DNA from: Candidatus Methylomirabilota bacterium
GTDB taxonomy: Bacteria > Methylomirabilota > Methylomirabilia > Methylomirabilales > Methylomirabilaceae
Reading direction: 5' to 3'
Length of the DNA: 64,000 nt
Assembly: GCA_003104975.1 (NCBI GenBank)
Contig: PQAM01000019.1
Coordinates: 94,001-158,000, forward strand
Part shown: positions 53,509 through 62,365 of the stretch, piece by piece
How the letters are laid out: each line of letters begins with the position of its first letter
Numbering within the stretch: position 1 is the first letter of the stretch
The notes under the pieces: model-generated
Database searches by the model: none
What the model saw: only the letters and a program-made list of their open reading frames with translations
Told to the model about the DNA's origin: nothing
Program-made: the position numbers and the translations under genes

Positions 53509-53976
53509 TTACCCGCGCTTGCTGTTAATGAGCACTGGCGTCGGTGCATCGGCGGGGGCTGGGGCAGCGGTTGGTGTCGGCGTTGCAGCGGGGGCGCCTG
53601 AAGCGGCCGGCGAGGCGGAAGGCGTCGACGGTGCGGCTGCCGCCGGCGCCGTGGCAGGTGACGGAGTTGTGGCAGGCGCCGGTTTTGCGGCGGGTGCTGC
53701 CGCTGTCGCTGCTGTAGCCGGCTTGGCCTCCACGGCAGGCGCAGGTACGGCCTTTTTAACCGAGAGTTGCCACCGGGCCAGCCCATCCAGCATCTTCTTC
53801 GGAGCGGCGACCGTCAAGCCCTGGCTGGTGGCCCACTGCTGAATCTCCGCTATCAGCGATTGCTCCGGTACCACGATGACCAGTTCGTCGTCGGTGACCA
53901 ACTCCTGCAGCGCCAGCTTAGCCTGTGCCAATCGGTATTGCCGCATCTCTCCCAGCAACTGTAAGAATCGCTTCAT
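53509..53976 (-). CDS. Hypothetical protein with Ala/Pro-rich tail
   Basis: 155 residues, in two parts. 1-~90 is a compact domain (MKRFLQLLGEMRQYRLAQA, LALQELVTDDELVIVVPE, IQQWATSQGLTVAAPKKML, LARWQLS) that I cannot assign. From ~95 to the end is a low-complexity Ala/Pro/Thr tail with alternating AAP, ATP and APA patterns, ending NSKRG. I start at ATG 53976 (GGAGG ~11 bases upstream) rather than 54144, whose extra 56 residues have no protein character. No signal peptide. The tail resembles the flexible linkers of pyruvate-dehydrogenase E2 or polyhydroxyalkanoate-associated proteins, but that is a composition similarity only. Confidence 0.65.
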   Translation of the reverse strand: MKRFLQLLGEMRQYRLAQAKLALQELVTDDELVIVVPEQSLIAEIQQWATSQGLTVAAPKKMLDGLARWQLSVKKAVPAPAVEAKPATAATAAAPAAKPAPATTPSPATAPAAAAPSTPSASPAASGAPAATPTPTAAPAPADAPTPVLINSKRG

Positions 53977-54278
53977 TGCTATCCGTATCCTCCGTGAAGA
54001 GCGTGATGACGATTGTATGACTGAGTATGGGTGATGATGAACTGTACCGTAGCAAAACGTGTATGGGCTCGTCAATCCGATTGTACTTCGTGAGGGGTCA
54101 ACCCCAGGTACGACGGTTCGATCGCGTCGGCACCGTGCTCTCAAATCCGCTTGCGCCGGTACCGGCCTTTTGGTAGCCTCGCCTCAAGTGGATTGAGGCC
54201 GGGTTGAGACAGTCTTCGGATCGGCACACCGTTCAGAACACATCGCGTTCATAGTTCATATATCGAAGGAGGCGGACA
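53977..54278. other. Divergent spacer
   Basis: About 300 bases between the leftward hypothetical gene and the DJ-1/PfpI gene. Visible are a self-complementary GCCGGTACCGGC followed by TTTT (~54157-54172) and a 7-bp stem GCCTCAA/TTGAGGC (~54181-54199). No gene. Confidence 0.45.
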
Positions 54279-54866
54279 ATGGCGGCCAAGAAGATTCTGA
54301 TGCTGGTTGGGGATTTTGTCGAGGACTATGAGGCGATGGTCCCCTTTCAGATGTTGACCATGGTGGGGCATACGGTCCATGCGGTCTGCCCGGGCAGGAA
54401 GGCCGGCGAAACCGTTCGGACCGCCGTCCACGACTTCGAGGGGGACCAGACCTACAGTGAGAAGCGCGGCCACAACTTCGCCCTGAACGCGACATTTGCC
54501 AAGGTCAGACCCAGGCATTACGATGCCCTGGTGATTCCGGGAGGGCGCTCACCGGAGTACCTTCGCCTGGACGAGAGGGTACTTGACATCGTGCGTCACT
54601 TTGCGAAGGAGAATAAGCCGATCGCCTCGATCTGCCATGGTCAGCAGCTCTTGACGGCGGCCGGCGTCGTGGAGGGTAAACGGTGTACCTCCTATCCGGC
54701 CGTACGACCGGAGTTGGTCCGAGCTGGTGCCAAGTGGGAAGAGGTGAACGCCGGCTTCTCCAACGCGTATGTCGACGGTAACCTCGTCACGGCGGCCGCC
54801 TGGCCCGGCCATCCGGAGTGGATGCGCAAATTTCTGGATCTGCTGGGCTCCAAGATCGAGCCCTGA
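54279..54866 (+). CDS. DJ-1/PfpI family protein
   Basis: Class I glutamine-amidotransferase-like fold of the DJ-1/PfpI superfamily (peptidase, deglycase or glyoxalase-III-like activities are reported in the family). The nucleophile Cys is in [16 protein letters not shown]. Other landmarks are [37 protein letters not shown] and the end [18 protein letters not shown]. 195 residues, single domain. AAGGAGG precedes ATG 54279. It has the longer insert ([19 protein letters not shown]) seen in plant-type DJ-1D and related bacterial proteins. Substrate unknown. Confidence 0.9.
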   Translation: MAAKKILMLVGDFVEDYEAMVPFQMLTMVGHTVHAVCPGRKAGETVRTAVHDFEGDQTYSEKRGHNFALNATFAKVRPRHYDALVIPGGRSPEYLRLDERVLDIVRHFAKENKPIASICHGQQLLTAAGVVEGKRCTSYPAVRPELVRAGAKWEEVNAGFSNAYVDGNLVTAAAWPGHPEWMRKFLDLLGSKIEP

Positions 54867-54900
54867 TACCGGAGAGCTATACCTCTGAGGGAAATACGGC

Positions 54901-55161
54901 ATGATGATGGGGTGGGAGGGGATGACGCATGACTCCTGGTTCTGGGGATGGGGGATCCTCTGGATGATCATGTTCACAGCCTTCTGGTTGCTCATCGTAT
55001 TGGTGCTGGTGCTGGCGGTACGCTGGCTCTGGCACGCCGGTTCCCGGATCCAGTCTGTTCAACGTTCAGAGGAGTCGGCCCTGGAGATTCTCAAGAAGCG
55101 GTATGCCCGGGGTGAGATCGGAAAAGAAGAATTCGACGCCAAGAGGCGCGATCTGCTGTAA
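54901..55161 (+). CDS. SHOCT-domain membrane protein
   Basis: 86 residues: a Met/Trp-rich N-terminus, one membrane helix (about 17-43, WGILWMIMFTAFWLLIVLVL), a basic hinge and a C-terminal SHOCT motif (ALEILKKRYARGEIGKEEFD followed by AKRRDLL). SHOCT segments are short oligomerisation modules often found in small membrane proteins of unknown role. Start ATG 54901 or the next Met codons. It ends 14 bases before the PAP2 gene. Confidence 0.85.
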   Translation: MMMGWEGMTHDSWFWGWGILWMIMFTAFWLLIVLVLVLAVRWLWHAGSRIQSVQRSEESALEILKKRYARGEIGKEEFDAKRRDLL

Positions 55162-55175
55162 GATCGTAGATAAGG

Positions 55176-55844
55176 ATGTCATCGAGAAGATTGTCCGATT
55201 ACCAGAAGCCGCCAACGTCTCTCGTCCGGTCATTTGACGTCAAGGTCTTGAGCTATACCGCCGCATTGTTGATCGTACTCCCCTTCCTCGTCTGGCGCGT
55301 CGACGGTCCGGTGAAGGGCTTGATCCTATCGGTGCAGAGCGACTGGGGACTGCAGGTAGCGACCGTCATCACGGCCATCGGATACGGATTGATAGACGCC
55401 GGTATCGCGGTCGTCCTGTTCGGTTGTGGCCGGTTGACCGGGAGGCCACGAGAGGCAGTGGCGGGGCGACTCGGGCTGTTTGCGGTGATCGTCAGCGGTC
55501 TGTCCGGCCAGATCTTAAAAAACCTGTTCTGCCGAGCGCGGCCGCTGACCGAACAGTCAGGCGAGTTCTTCGTCGAGTTTCCTTGCCTGGGCAAGGGCGC
55601 CGGCTTGATCTCCTTTCCTTCCGGCCATTCCGTCACCGCATTTGCCCTGGCATTTGTCCTTGCCCGCAGCTATCCGAGGTATGCGGTACCCTTATACGGA
55701 CTGGCCGTCCTGGTTGCCCTCTCCAGGGTCTATCTGGCGAAGCACTTCCCATCCGATGTGGTGGCGGGGGCCGTTGTCGGGATCCTCTCCGGTTGGTTCA
55801 TCTGTCGACTGGCGGCACCTTCTTCAGTACATGAGCCTATCTGA
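55176..55844 (+). CDS. PAP2-family membrane phosphatase
   Basis: Integral membrane phosphatase with all three PAP2 motifs: KNLFCRARP (KX6RP), FPSGHSVTAFA (PSGH) and SRVYLAKHFPSDVVAG (SRX5HX3D). About five to six membrane helices, 222 residues. Such enzymes dephosphorylate undecaprenyl pyrophosphate or phosphatidyl substrates at the outer face of the membrane. Its 3' end overlaps the glycosyltransferase gene by 14 bases, so lipid-carrier recycling for that enzyme is a fair context guess. Confidence 0.9.
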   Translation: MSSRRLSDYQKPPTSLVRSFDVKVLSYTAALLIVLPFLVWRVDGPVKGLILSVQSDWGLQVATVITAIGYGLIDAGIAVVLFGCGRLTGRPREAVAGRLGLFAVIVSGLSGQILKNLFCRARPLTEQSGEFFVEFPCLGKGAGLISFPSGHSVTAFALAFVLARSYPRYAVPLYGLAVLVALSRVYLAKHFPSDVVAGAVVGILSGWFICRLAAPSSVHEPI

Positions 55845-57546
55845 GAAGGCGCTGCCTGCGGCAGCCGGCCCCCGCCGATGGGTCCGGGCGGTTGCGGCGA
55901 CGACCCTCCTTCTTGCTGCAAGCTTTCTCCTCTTTTTCTACCGCCTGGATACGCTGTTACTATTTGACGCCGACGAACCGGCTTATGCCGAGGCGGCGAG
56001 GGAGATGGTGATCTCCGGCGATTGGGTCACACCCCATTTCAATTTCCGGCCTCGTTTTGACAAACCGATCTTCTTCTACTGGCTGATCGCACTGGCCTAT
56101 AAAGGATTCGGGGTCGGCGAGTATGCGGCCCGCGTCTGGTCCGCCGTCTTTGCGACCGGTCTTACACTGTCGATCTATCTATTCGGACGACGGCGGCTCA
56201 GCGAACGGGCCGCGCTGATTGCCGCGCTGGCCTTTGCCACAAATGCCGGGACCGTCGTGTTGGCGCGGGCGGCGGTCACCGACATGACGCTGACCTTTTG
56301 TATGACCGTGGCGCTGTTCGGGTTTTTCGACCTCTATCTGGCCGACGATGCGGTGGGCCACCATTTTTCACTTGCCGGGTATGCTGCCATCGCGCTCGCC
56401 GTACTCACGAAGGGCCCCATCGGTCTGCTGCTCCCCGGACTGGTTGTCGGCCTGTTTCTGGCTATTCGCAGAAAGGGCCGTCACGGCCTTTCCAAACTCC
56501 GCCTGTTGCCCGGTATCGGCCTGTTCAGCGCGGTCGTGCTGCCCTGGTATGTCTTGGTGTTGCGTGAGCACGGATGGACGTTTGTTTACGGATTTTTTGT
56601 CCAACACCATCTGAATCGTTATCTGGGTGTCATATCGGGTCATGTCGGGGGCGCCTTGTATTTCCTGCCGGTGATCATTCTTGGCTTTTTCCCATGGAGC
56701 GGGATGCTGTCCGATGCCTTTGGTCGGCTCTGGACAATCCGCCGTCGACTCCGTGCCGGATTGACCGAACGACAGGAGCTGTTGCTGTTTCTGTGGCTGT
56801 GGGCCGGCGTGATTGTGCTCTTTTTCTCGTTCTCCCGCACGAAACTCCCCTCCTATATCTTTCCTGCCGTCCCGGCGCTCGCTCTTCTGGCGGGGATTGC
56901 CGGCGATTCTGATCGTGACGAGCGACGGCAGGCCGGGGGATGGGTGCGAATATCCGATGGGCTCATGGCCGGGGCGACCGGTGTGTTGACCGTAACCCTC
57001 CTTCTCCTGCCGTTCATCGCCGATCGTATTCGACTTCGTGAGGCGCCGGATATCCCCCCGTTTGACTTCGGGATGGCGCCGTATGCGCTGGCCTGCCTCT
57101 TCGCGGTTGGGCTTACCCTGGCGATTGCGGCGAGACGAAGAGGGAAGGCGGATGTGGCGACGGCTGCGATGGCGGGCACCATGGTTGTGAGTATCGTCCT
57201 GGCCGTAGAACGGATTGCCCCGGCGATCCAGGAGAGCCTTCAGGGGGCTCTGCACGACTTTGCGCTTCTCGCCAGACACGAGCTTCGCCATGACGACCGT
57301 CTGGTAGCCTACAACCTGAACGCGCCCAGCCTGGTGTTTTACTCGGAACGACCGGTTATGATCATCAGAAAGGGTGAGGAGGCCGAGTTTCGGCGTCTTG
57401 TCGTCGATCATGGACGGCTCTTCATCATCGCCAAGACCGCTGCAGAGACCCGCCTGCGGGAAATCCCGGACATTTTCCCCTTGGACAGGCGAGGGGGGTA
57501 TGTCCTATACTCTACCCGTCGTGGTCTGAATGGCGGAACCGGTTAA
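55831..57546 (+). CDS. ArnT/PMT-like membrane glycosyltransferase
   Basis: GT-C superfamily enzyme of the dolichyl-phosphate-mannose/ArnT type using polyprenyl-phosphate sugars. The first periplasmic loop contains the catalytic acidic pair in DADEPAYAEAAREM, then RFDKPIFFYWLIAL, followed by about eleven membrane helices and a C-terminal soluble domain. 571 residues from ATG 55831; a longer frame to 55642 is inside the PAP2 gene. Likely role is modification of lipid A, a protein or an O-antigen with a sugar; the acceptor is unknown. Next gene is the polyprenyl synthase. Confidence 0.88.
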   Translation: MSLSEKALPAAAGPRRWVRAVAATTLLLAASFLLFFYRLDTLLLFDADEPAYAEAAREMVISGDWVTPHFNFRPRFDKPIFFYWLIALAYKGFGVGEYAARVWSAVFATGLTLSIYLFGRRRLSERAALIAALAFATNAGTVVLARAAVTDMTLTFCMTVALFGFFDLYLADDAVGHHFSLAGYAAIALAVLTKGPIGLLLPGLVVGLFLAIRRKGRHGLSKLRLLPGIGLFSAVVLPWYVLVLREHGWTFVYGFFVQHHLNRYLGVISGHVGGALYFLPVIILGFFPWSGMLSDAFGRLWTIRRRLRAGLTERQELLLFLWLWAGVIVLFFSFSRTKLPSYIFPAVPALALLAGIAGDSDRDERRQAGGWVRISDGLMAGATGVLTVTLLLLPFIADRIRLREAPDIPPFDFGMAPYALACLFAVGLTLAIAARRRGKADVATAAMAGTMVVSIVLAVERIAPAIQESLQGALHDFALLARHELRHDDRLVAYNLNAPSLVFYSERPVMIIRKGEEAEFRRLVVDHGRLFIIAKTAAETRLREIPDIFPLDRRGGYVLYSTRRGLNGGTG

Positions 57547-57558
57547 AGAGGCGCGCAC

Positions 57559-58536
57559 GTGATTGCTGAGACGATTCTCTCTCCTGTGACTTCCGAACTT
57601 GCCCTGGTTGAAGAGCGGCTCCTCCAAGACATCAGCGGTGATGTGGAGTTGATCTCTGAGATCATCCGGTATGTGCTCAAGAGCGGCGGGAAACGGGTCC
57701 GACCTGCGTTGCTGTTGCTGTCGGCCAAGCTCTGTGGCTATGATAGCGGCTCGCGTCACATCGATCTGGCGGTCGTGGCCGAATACATGCACGCGGCCAC
57801 GCTTATTCATGATGATATCATCGATCGGGCCGATAAGCGCCGCGGGCTGCCCTCGGCCAATAGTACCTGGGGTTCGCAGATCTCTGTGCTGGCGGGCGAT
57901 TTTCTGTACGCCAGATCGCTCCAGATGCTGGTGATCGATGGTGATCTGGCGGTCATGCGGGCCTTCGCGGATGCGACGGTTCTGATGATTGAGGGTCAGG
58001 TACGCGAGGTCCAGAACGCCGGAAACCTCGACCTTGCGTATCACGAGTATCTGGACATCATCACGGCAAAGACCGCCGCCCTGATTTCCGTTGCGTGCAG
58101 AACCGGCGCCCTGATCGCCGGCAGACCGATGGACGAGGTGGCGGCATTAACCGAGTTCGGTCTGAATCTGGGGATTGGATTCCAGTTGGTCGATGACGCG
58201 CTGGACTTTGTGGCCGAAGAGGACCGGTTGGGTAAACCGGTGGGGAACGACTTCAAGGAGGGGAAGGTGACCTTTCCGATCCTGCATGTGATGTGGGCCG
58301 GTTCGGAGGCCGATCGGGGCAGGATCCGCGAGTTGGCCGCGCAGACCACGCTCGGGGAGACCGACTTGGCAGAGGTCAAGGCGATGGTGGAACGGTACGG
58401 CGCCGTTCCGGCGACCATGGAGCTGGTTCGCACCTACCTGAAGAAGGCGAAGACATCGCTCAGCAGCTTTCCGGATTCGGCTGCCAAGCGCTCGCTTGTC
58501 CTGATGGTTGACTTTGTCGGAGATCGAGATTGGTAA
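57559..58536 (+). CDS. Polyprenyl (octaprenyl-type) diphosphate synthase
   Basis: Trans-isoprenyl diphosphate synthase elongating FPP/GGPP for quinone side chains. First Asp-rich motif HDDIIDRADKRRG, second QLVDDALDFVAE, plus GGKRVRPALLLL and KTAALISVACRTGA. The residues before the first motif (MHAATLI) lack bulky blocks, consistent with long products, but chain length is a guess. 325 residues. GTG 57559 starts it. The downstream spacer to lepA is 30 bases. Confidence 0.92.
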   Translation: MIAETILSPVTSELALVEERLLQDISGDVELISEIIRYVLKSGGKRVRPALLLLSAKLCGYDSGSRHIDLAVVAEYMHAATLIHDDIIDRADKRRGLPSANSTWGSQISVLAGDFLYARSLQMLVIDGDLAVMRAFADATVLMIEGQVREVQNAGNLDLAYHEYLDIITAKTAALISVACRTGALIAGRPMDEVAALTEFGLNLGIGFQLVDDALDFVAEEDRLGKPVGNDFKEGKVTFPILHVMWAGSEADRGRIRELAAQTTLGETDLAEVKAMVERYGAVPATMELVRTYLKKAKTSLSSFPDSAAKRSLVLMVDFVGDRDW

Positions 58537-58566
58537 TGGCCGGTCTTCTTCCCTGCCCGTAATGTG

Positions 58567-60375
58567 ATGGCGACCAATCTGCAACAGATTCGGAACTTCT
58601 CCATCATCGCGCACATCGATCACGGTAAGTCAACCCTGGCTGATCGGATTCTGGAGGCGACCGGGGCGCTGCCGCCTCGCGAGATGGAGGCCCAAGTCCT
58701 GGATCGCATGGACCTCGAGCGGGAACGGGGTATTACCATCAAGGCTAAGGCCGTCCGCCTCCACTACAAACGTCACGGTGCACCGGAGTATATCCTGAAT
58801 CTGATCGATACGCCCGGTCATGTGGACTTCAGTTACGAGGTCTCACGAAGCCTCTCGGCGTGCGAGGGGGCCTTGCTCGTGATCGATGCCGTCCAGGGCG
58901 TCGAGGCGCAGACGCTGGCCAATGTGCACCTCGCCATGGAGCACGACCTGGCTATCATCCCGGTCATCAACAAGATTGACCTGCCGAATGCCGATATCCC
59001 GCGAGTCAAGGCGCAGATCGAGGAGACCCTGGCCATCGATGCGTCCGAGGCGATCCTGTGCAGCGCCAAGCGCGGGATCGGGACCGAAGAGGTCATCGAG
59101 GCGGTCATCAAGCGGATTCCGCCTCCCACTGGCGCGTCTGACGCGTCTCTGAGGGCACTGATCTTCGACTCGTCATTTGATCCCTACCAGGGGGTGATCG
59201 TTTACGTCCGGCTGTATGAAGGCCAGGTGCGTGCGGGGATGCGGATACTCCTGATGTCCACCGGCGCGGCGTTCGACGTGATGCAGGTCGGCGTCTTTGC
59301 CCCGCAGATGCGTCCTACGGATTCGCTGTCGGCCGGAGAGGTCGGGTACATCATCGCCGGGATCAAGGATGTGCGCCACACGAGGGTCGGAGATACCATC
59401 ACGGCCGAGGACCGACCGACGGCGGCGCCGCTGCCCGGCTTCAAAGAGGTCCGGCCGATGGTATTTGCCGGTCTGTACCCGACCGAGAGCGAACAGTACC
59501 TGGAACTGAAGGAGGCGCTGGAGAAGCTTCAGTTGAACGATTTCTCCTTCAGCTTTGAGCCGGAGACGTCGGTGGCCCTGGGATTCGGCTTTCGGTGCGG
59601 GTTCCTCGGTCTGCTCCACATGGAGATCATTCAGGAGCGGCTGGAGCGCGAGTTTGGCCTGACGCTGATCACGACCGCGCCGACTGTGGTCTACCGGGTC
59701 TCCAAGAGTGACGGGACCGTGGTTGAGGTGGACAACCCCAGCGATCTGCCTTCGCCGCAGGCCATCGAATGGATTGAAGAGCCGTACATCAAGGCCTCCA
59801 TTATGGCACCCGGCGAGTACGTCGGGCCGATCTTCGCGCTCTGTCAGGAAAAGCGCGGGATCCAGCGCGGTGTCGAGTATATGGAGGGCGGCCGGGTCGT
59901 CATCACCTACGACCTCCCGCTCAACGAGATCGTCATGGATTTCTATGATCGACTCAAGTCGGCTACCCGCGGCTACGCCTCGCTGGACTATGAATTCATC
60001 GATTATCGGGAGGGTCACCTGGTGAAACTGGACATCCTGGTCAACGGTGAACCGGTGGATGCGCTCTCGTGCATCGTGCCGAGGGAGCAGGCGTATCTCA
60101 GGGGCCGGATGCTGGTGGAACAGATGCGGGAGCTGATTCCCAGACAGCTCTTCGAGGTGGTGATCCAGGCTGCGCTTGGCGGTAAGGTGATCGCGCGAGA
60201 AAGCGTGCGCCCCTTACGCAAAAACGTCACGGCCAAATGCTACGGCGGGGATATTACCCGCAAGCGAAAACTGTTGGAGCGCCAGAAAGAGGGGAAGCGC
60301 AGAATGAAGCAGGTCGGCAGGGTCGAGATTCCCCAGGAGGCCTTCATGGCAGTCCTGAAGGTCAAAACGCCATGA
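58567..60375 (+). CDS. lepA: Elongation factor 4
   Basis: Translational GTPase LepA/EF4. [39 protein letters not shown] and the LepA-specific C-terminal domain ([40 protein letters not shown]) are all present. 602 residues, full length. ATG 58567 is preferred over the adjacent GTG 58564. The stop overlaps the lepB ATG as ATGA; the lepA-lepB-hemW-hrcA order is common in bacteria. Confidence 0.98.
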   Translation: MATNLQQIRNFSIIAHIDHGKSTLADRILEATGALPPREMEAQVLDRMDLERERGITIKAKAVRLHYKRHGAPEYILNLIDTPGHVDFSYEVSRSLSACEGALLVIDAVQGVEAQTLANVHLAMEHDLAIIPVINKIDLPNADIPRVKAQIEETLAIDASEAILCSAKRGIGTEEVIEAVIKRIPPPTGASDASLRALIFDSSFDPYQGVIVYVRLYEGQVRAGMRILLMSTGAAFDVMQVGVFAPQMRPTDSLSAGEVGYIIAGIKDVRHTRVGDTITAEDRPTAAPLPGFKEVRPMVFAGLYPTESEQYLELKEALEKLQLNDFSFSFEPETSVALGFGFRCGFLGLLHMEIIQERLEREFGLTLITTAPTVVYRVSKSDGTVVEVDNPSDLPSPQAIEWIEEPYIKASIMAPGEYVGPIFALCQEKRGIQRGVEYMEGGRVVITYDLPLNEIVMDFYDRLKSATRGYASLDYEFIDYREGHLVKLDILVNGEPVDALSCIVPREQAYLRGRMLVEQMRELIPRQLFEVVIQAALGGKVIARESVRPLRKNVTAKCYGGDITRKRKLLERQKEGKRRMKQVGRVEIPQEAFMAVLKVKTP

Positions 60376-61010
60376 GACGACAGACAGCGGATGAGACAGT
60401 GAAGGAGGATCAGGAGCGGGCCCCGCGGCCGAACGCGAAGTCCGATAAATCGGTTGCGCGCCAGTATGCGGAGGCCGTGGTCATTGCCGTTATCCTGGCG
60501 TTGGTGGTTCGAACCTTTGTGGTCCAGGCTTTCAAGATCCCATCCGGATCGATGCTGCAGACGCTCCAGGTCGGCGACCACATTTTAGTCAACAAGTTCC
60601 TCTTCTGGTTCACGAACCCCCAACATGGCGACATCATCGTCTTCAAGTACCCTCAGGATGAAGGGAGAGACTTCATCAAGCGGGTGGTCGGTCTGCCGGG
60701 TGACAAGGTGGAGATTCGGGCCAAACAGCTCTACATCAACGATCAGCCGGTGACTGAGCCGTACGCCATCCACCTGGATCCAGCCGCGTTCGATGATCCG
60801 GGTTCGTCGCGGGACAATTTTGGTCCGGTTGTCGTCGAGCCTGGCCACCTGTTTATGATGGGTGACAACCGGGACTACAGCATGGACAGCAGGTTTTGGG
60901 GTTTGCTCGATATGAAGAAGATCAGAGGGAAGGCCTTCGTCATCTACTGGTCGTGGGATCACGAGCGTTTCCGGCCGCGCTGGGATCGGATCGGGATGCT
61001 GGTGCGATGA
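60372..61010 (+). CDS. lepB: Signal peptidase I
   Basis: Membrane serine protease removing signal peptides. One N-terminal membrane helix (about 33-50), catalytic S60 in [10 protein letters not shown] and general-base K103 in [12 protein letters not shown], then [14 protein letters not shown]. 212 residues. ATG 60372 overlaps the lepA stop by ATGA. Its last codons are shared with the hemW start by a second ATGA overlap. Confidence 0.96.
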   Translation: MRRQTADETVKEDQERAPRPNAKSDKSVARQYAEAVVIAVILALVVRTFVVQAFKIPSGSMLQTLQVGDHILVNKFLFWFTNPQHGDIIVFKYPQDEGRDFIKRVVGLPGDKVEIRAKQLYINDQPVTEPYAIHLDPAAFDDPGSSRDNFGPVVVEPGHLFMMGDNRDYSMDSRFWGLLDMKKIRGKAFVIYWSWDHERFRPRWDRIGMLVR

Positions 61011-62221
61011 ACGCAGTGTCGAGCGTTGAGTGTCGAGTGTCGAGTTCAGACTCTTCTCCTTACTCCTCACGCCTTACCCCTTACGCCCAACCCCTCGGTG
61101 TATACATCCACATTCCCTATTGCCTGTCACGCTGTCATTACTGCGACTTCAACAGCTATCGCATTGATACCGGTCAGATTACACAATATCTGGAGACGCT
61201 GGCGCGAGAGATCGCATCGAGGGCGTGCGCAGAAGCGGTCCGAGACCGGCGCGTCTGTTCCGTCTTCTTCGGCGGCGGGACGCCTTCGATACTCCAGGCG
61301 TCGCAACTGGTCGGCATCCTCGATCATTGCCGGGCGACCTTTACCGTCGAGGACGATGCAGAGGTCAGCCTCGAGGTCAATCCTGGGACGGTCGACCTGC
61401 CGAAACTCTGTGCGTTGCGAGAGGGCGGGGTGACCCGCCTGAGCGCAGGGGTGCAAGCGGTTCAGGACCGACTCCTCCAACGAATCGGACGCGCCCATAC
61501 GGCCTGGGAGGCCGAACGAGCCTTTTGGTCGATGCGGGAGGCCGGCTTCGATAATATCAATCTGGACCTGATGTTCGGCCTGCCCGATCAGAGTACGGAC
61601 GACTGGTCGGAGACCCTTGACTGGGCGATCGGCGCAGGTCCTGAGCACATCTCTGCCTACGGGCTGATTCTCGAGGACGGGACGCCGCTCCAGCTTGAGT
61701 CGTCCAGGGGCGACATTGGGCTCCCCGACGAAGAGACGGAGGCGGCGATGTACCGTTTAGCTGTCGACCGGTTGCGCGAGGCCGGCTTTGAGCAGTACGA
61801 AATTTCCAACTTCGCGCGTCAAGGCTTTCAATGTCGGCATAATCTGGTCTACTGGCAACACCAGGAGTACCTCGGCCTGGGGGCGGGGGCCCACTCATTC
61901 CTCGCCGGACGTCGGTACTACAATGAATCACTGCCCGCACGCTACGTCTGCGCGATGGCCGAGCGAGGGGCCGCCGTAGCCGGCGGCGAAGTGCTGTCTG
62001 TCGAGATGGTGCGATCCGAGCGTCTGATGTTGGGACTGCGGCTTCGGTCCGGATTGGACGTGCAGGCGTTCACGGACCTCCTGGGTATTCAAGACCTTGC
62101 GGCGTCTGATCGGGTCGCTCGCTTTCTGGACGATGGGTTTCTTCGCGTACGGGAAGGGCGGGTACAGATCACAGAGCGTGGGCTTCTCGTAGCCAACGAA
62201 CTGGTTGTCCAACTTCTCTGA
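61007..62221 (+). CDS. hemW: HemW-family radical SAM protein with repeat-encoded N-terminus
   Basis: HemW (formerly annotated as anaerobic coproporphyrinogen oxidase) is a heme-binding radical SAM protein linked to heme insertion. The [4Fe-4S] motif is C39LSRC43HYC46 in YIHIPYCLSRCHYCDF. Later FFGGGTPSILQ, SLEVNPGTVDLPKL, LSAGVQAVQDRLLQRIGR and NINLDLMFGLPDQS are typical, and the C-terminal HemN domain is complete. 404 residues. The first ~28 residues ([20 protein letters not shown] and following) are written by an 11-unit heptamer array; homologues begin at about GVYIHIPYC. No in-frame start codon exists between the array and YIHIPYC. Confidence 0.94.
   Translation: MNAVSSVECRVSSSDSSPYSSRLTPYAQPLGVYIHIPYCLSRCHYCDFNSYRIDTGQITQYLETLAREIASRACAEAVRDRRVCSVFFGGGTPSILQASQLVGILDHCRATFTVEDDAEVSLEVNPGTVDLPKLCALREGGVTRLSAGVQAVQDRLLQRIGRAHTAWEAERAFWSMREAGFDNINLDLMFGLPDQSTDDWSETLDWAIGAGPEHISAYGLILEDGTPLQLESSRGDIGLPDEETEAAMYRLAVDRLREAGFEQYEISNFARQGFQCRHNLVYWQHQEYLGLGAGAHSFLAGRRYYNESLPARYVCAMAERGAAVAGGEVLSVEMVRSERLMLGLRLRSGLDVQAFTDLLGIQDLAASDRVARFLDDGFLRVREGRVQITERGLLVANELVVQLL
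61016..61092 (+). repeat. 11-unit heptamer array inside the hemW 5' end
   Basis: GTGTCGA, GCGTTGA, GTGTCGA, GTGTCGA, GTTCAGA, then CTCTTCT, CCTTACT, CCTCACG, CCTTACC, CCTTACG, CCCAACC. A strict 7-base period holds throughout while the unit family changes once. It is translated as HemW residues ~4-28. Confidence 0.85.
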
Positions 62222-62262
62222 TTCCGGTCCGTAGACTCCGCGTGGGACGGCGGCAAAACCGC

Positions 62263-62291
62263 TTGACAATAGTAGCCGTTTTTCTTAGGAT
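62263..62291 (+). promoter_or_regulatory. Heat-shock operon promoter
   Basis: TTGACA (62263-62268), 17-base spacer, TAGGAT (62286-62291). The CIRCE element lies just downstream, so the start site falls next to or inside it. Confidence 0.7.
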
Positions 62292-62302
62292 TTTTTTGTG
62301 AT

Positions 62303-62329
62303 TTGGCACTCTCCGCGAGAGAGTGCCAA
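62303..62329. promoter_or_regulatory. CIRCE element (HrcA operator)
   Basis: TTGGCACTC, nine bases, GAGTGCCAA; the palindrome extends to 11-bp arms (TTGGCACTCTC / GAGAGTGCCAA). It matches the CIRCE consensus TTAGCACTC-N9-GAGTGCTAA with one compensated change per arm. It stands between the promoter and hrcA. Confidence 0.95.
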
Positions 62330-62365
62330 GAGCCGAAGAAGGCGCAAGGGGGGGACGAGGGATTC

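Noticed and set aside
53977-54144. 56-residue N-terminal extension of the Ala/Pro-tail protein
   Set aside because: The extension has random-looking composition; ATG 53976 has GGAGG and starts a compact domain.
62303-62365. Extended hrcA start at ATG 62303
   Set aside because: This ATG lies in the CIRCE operator, and the extra 21 residues match nothing; ATG 62366 gives the family N-terminus.
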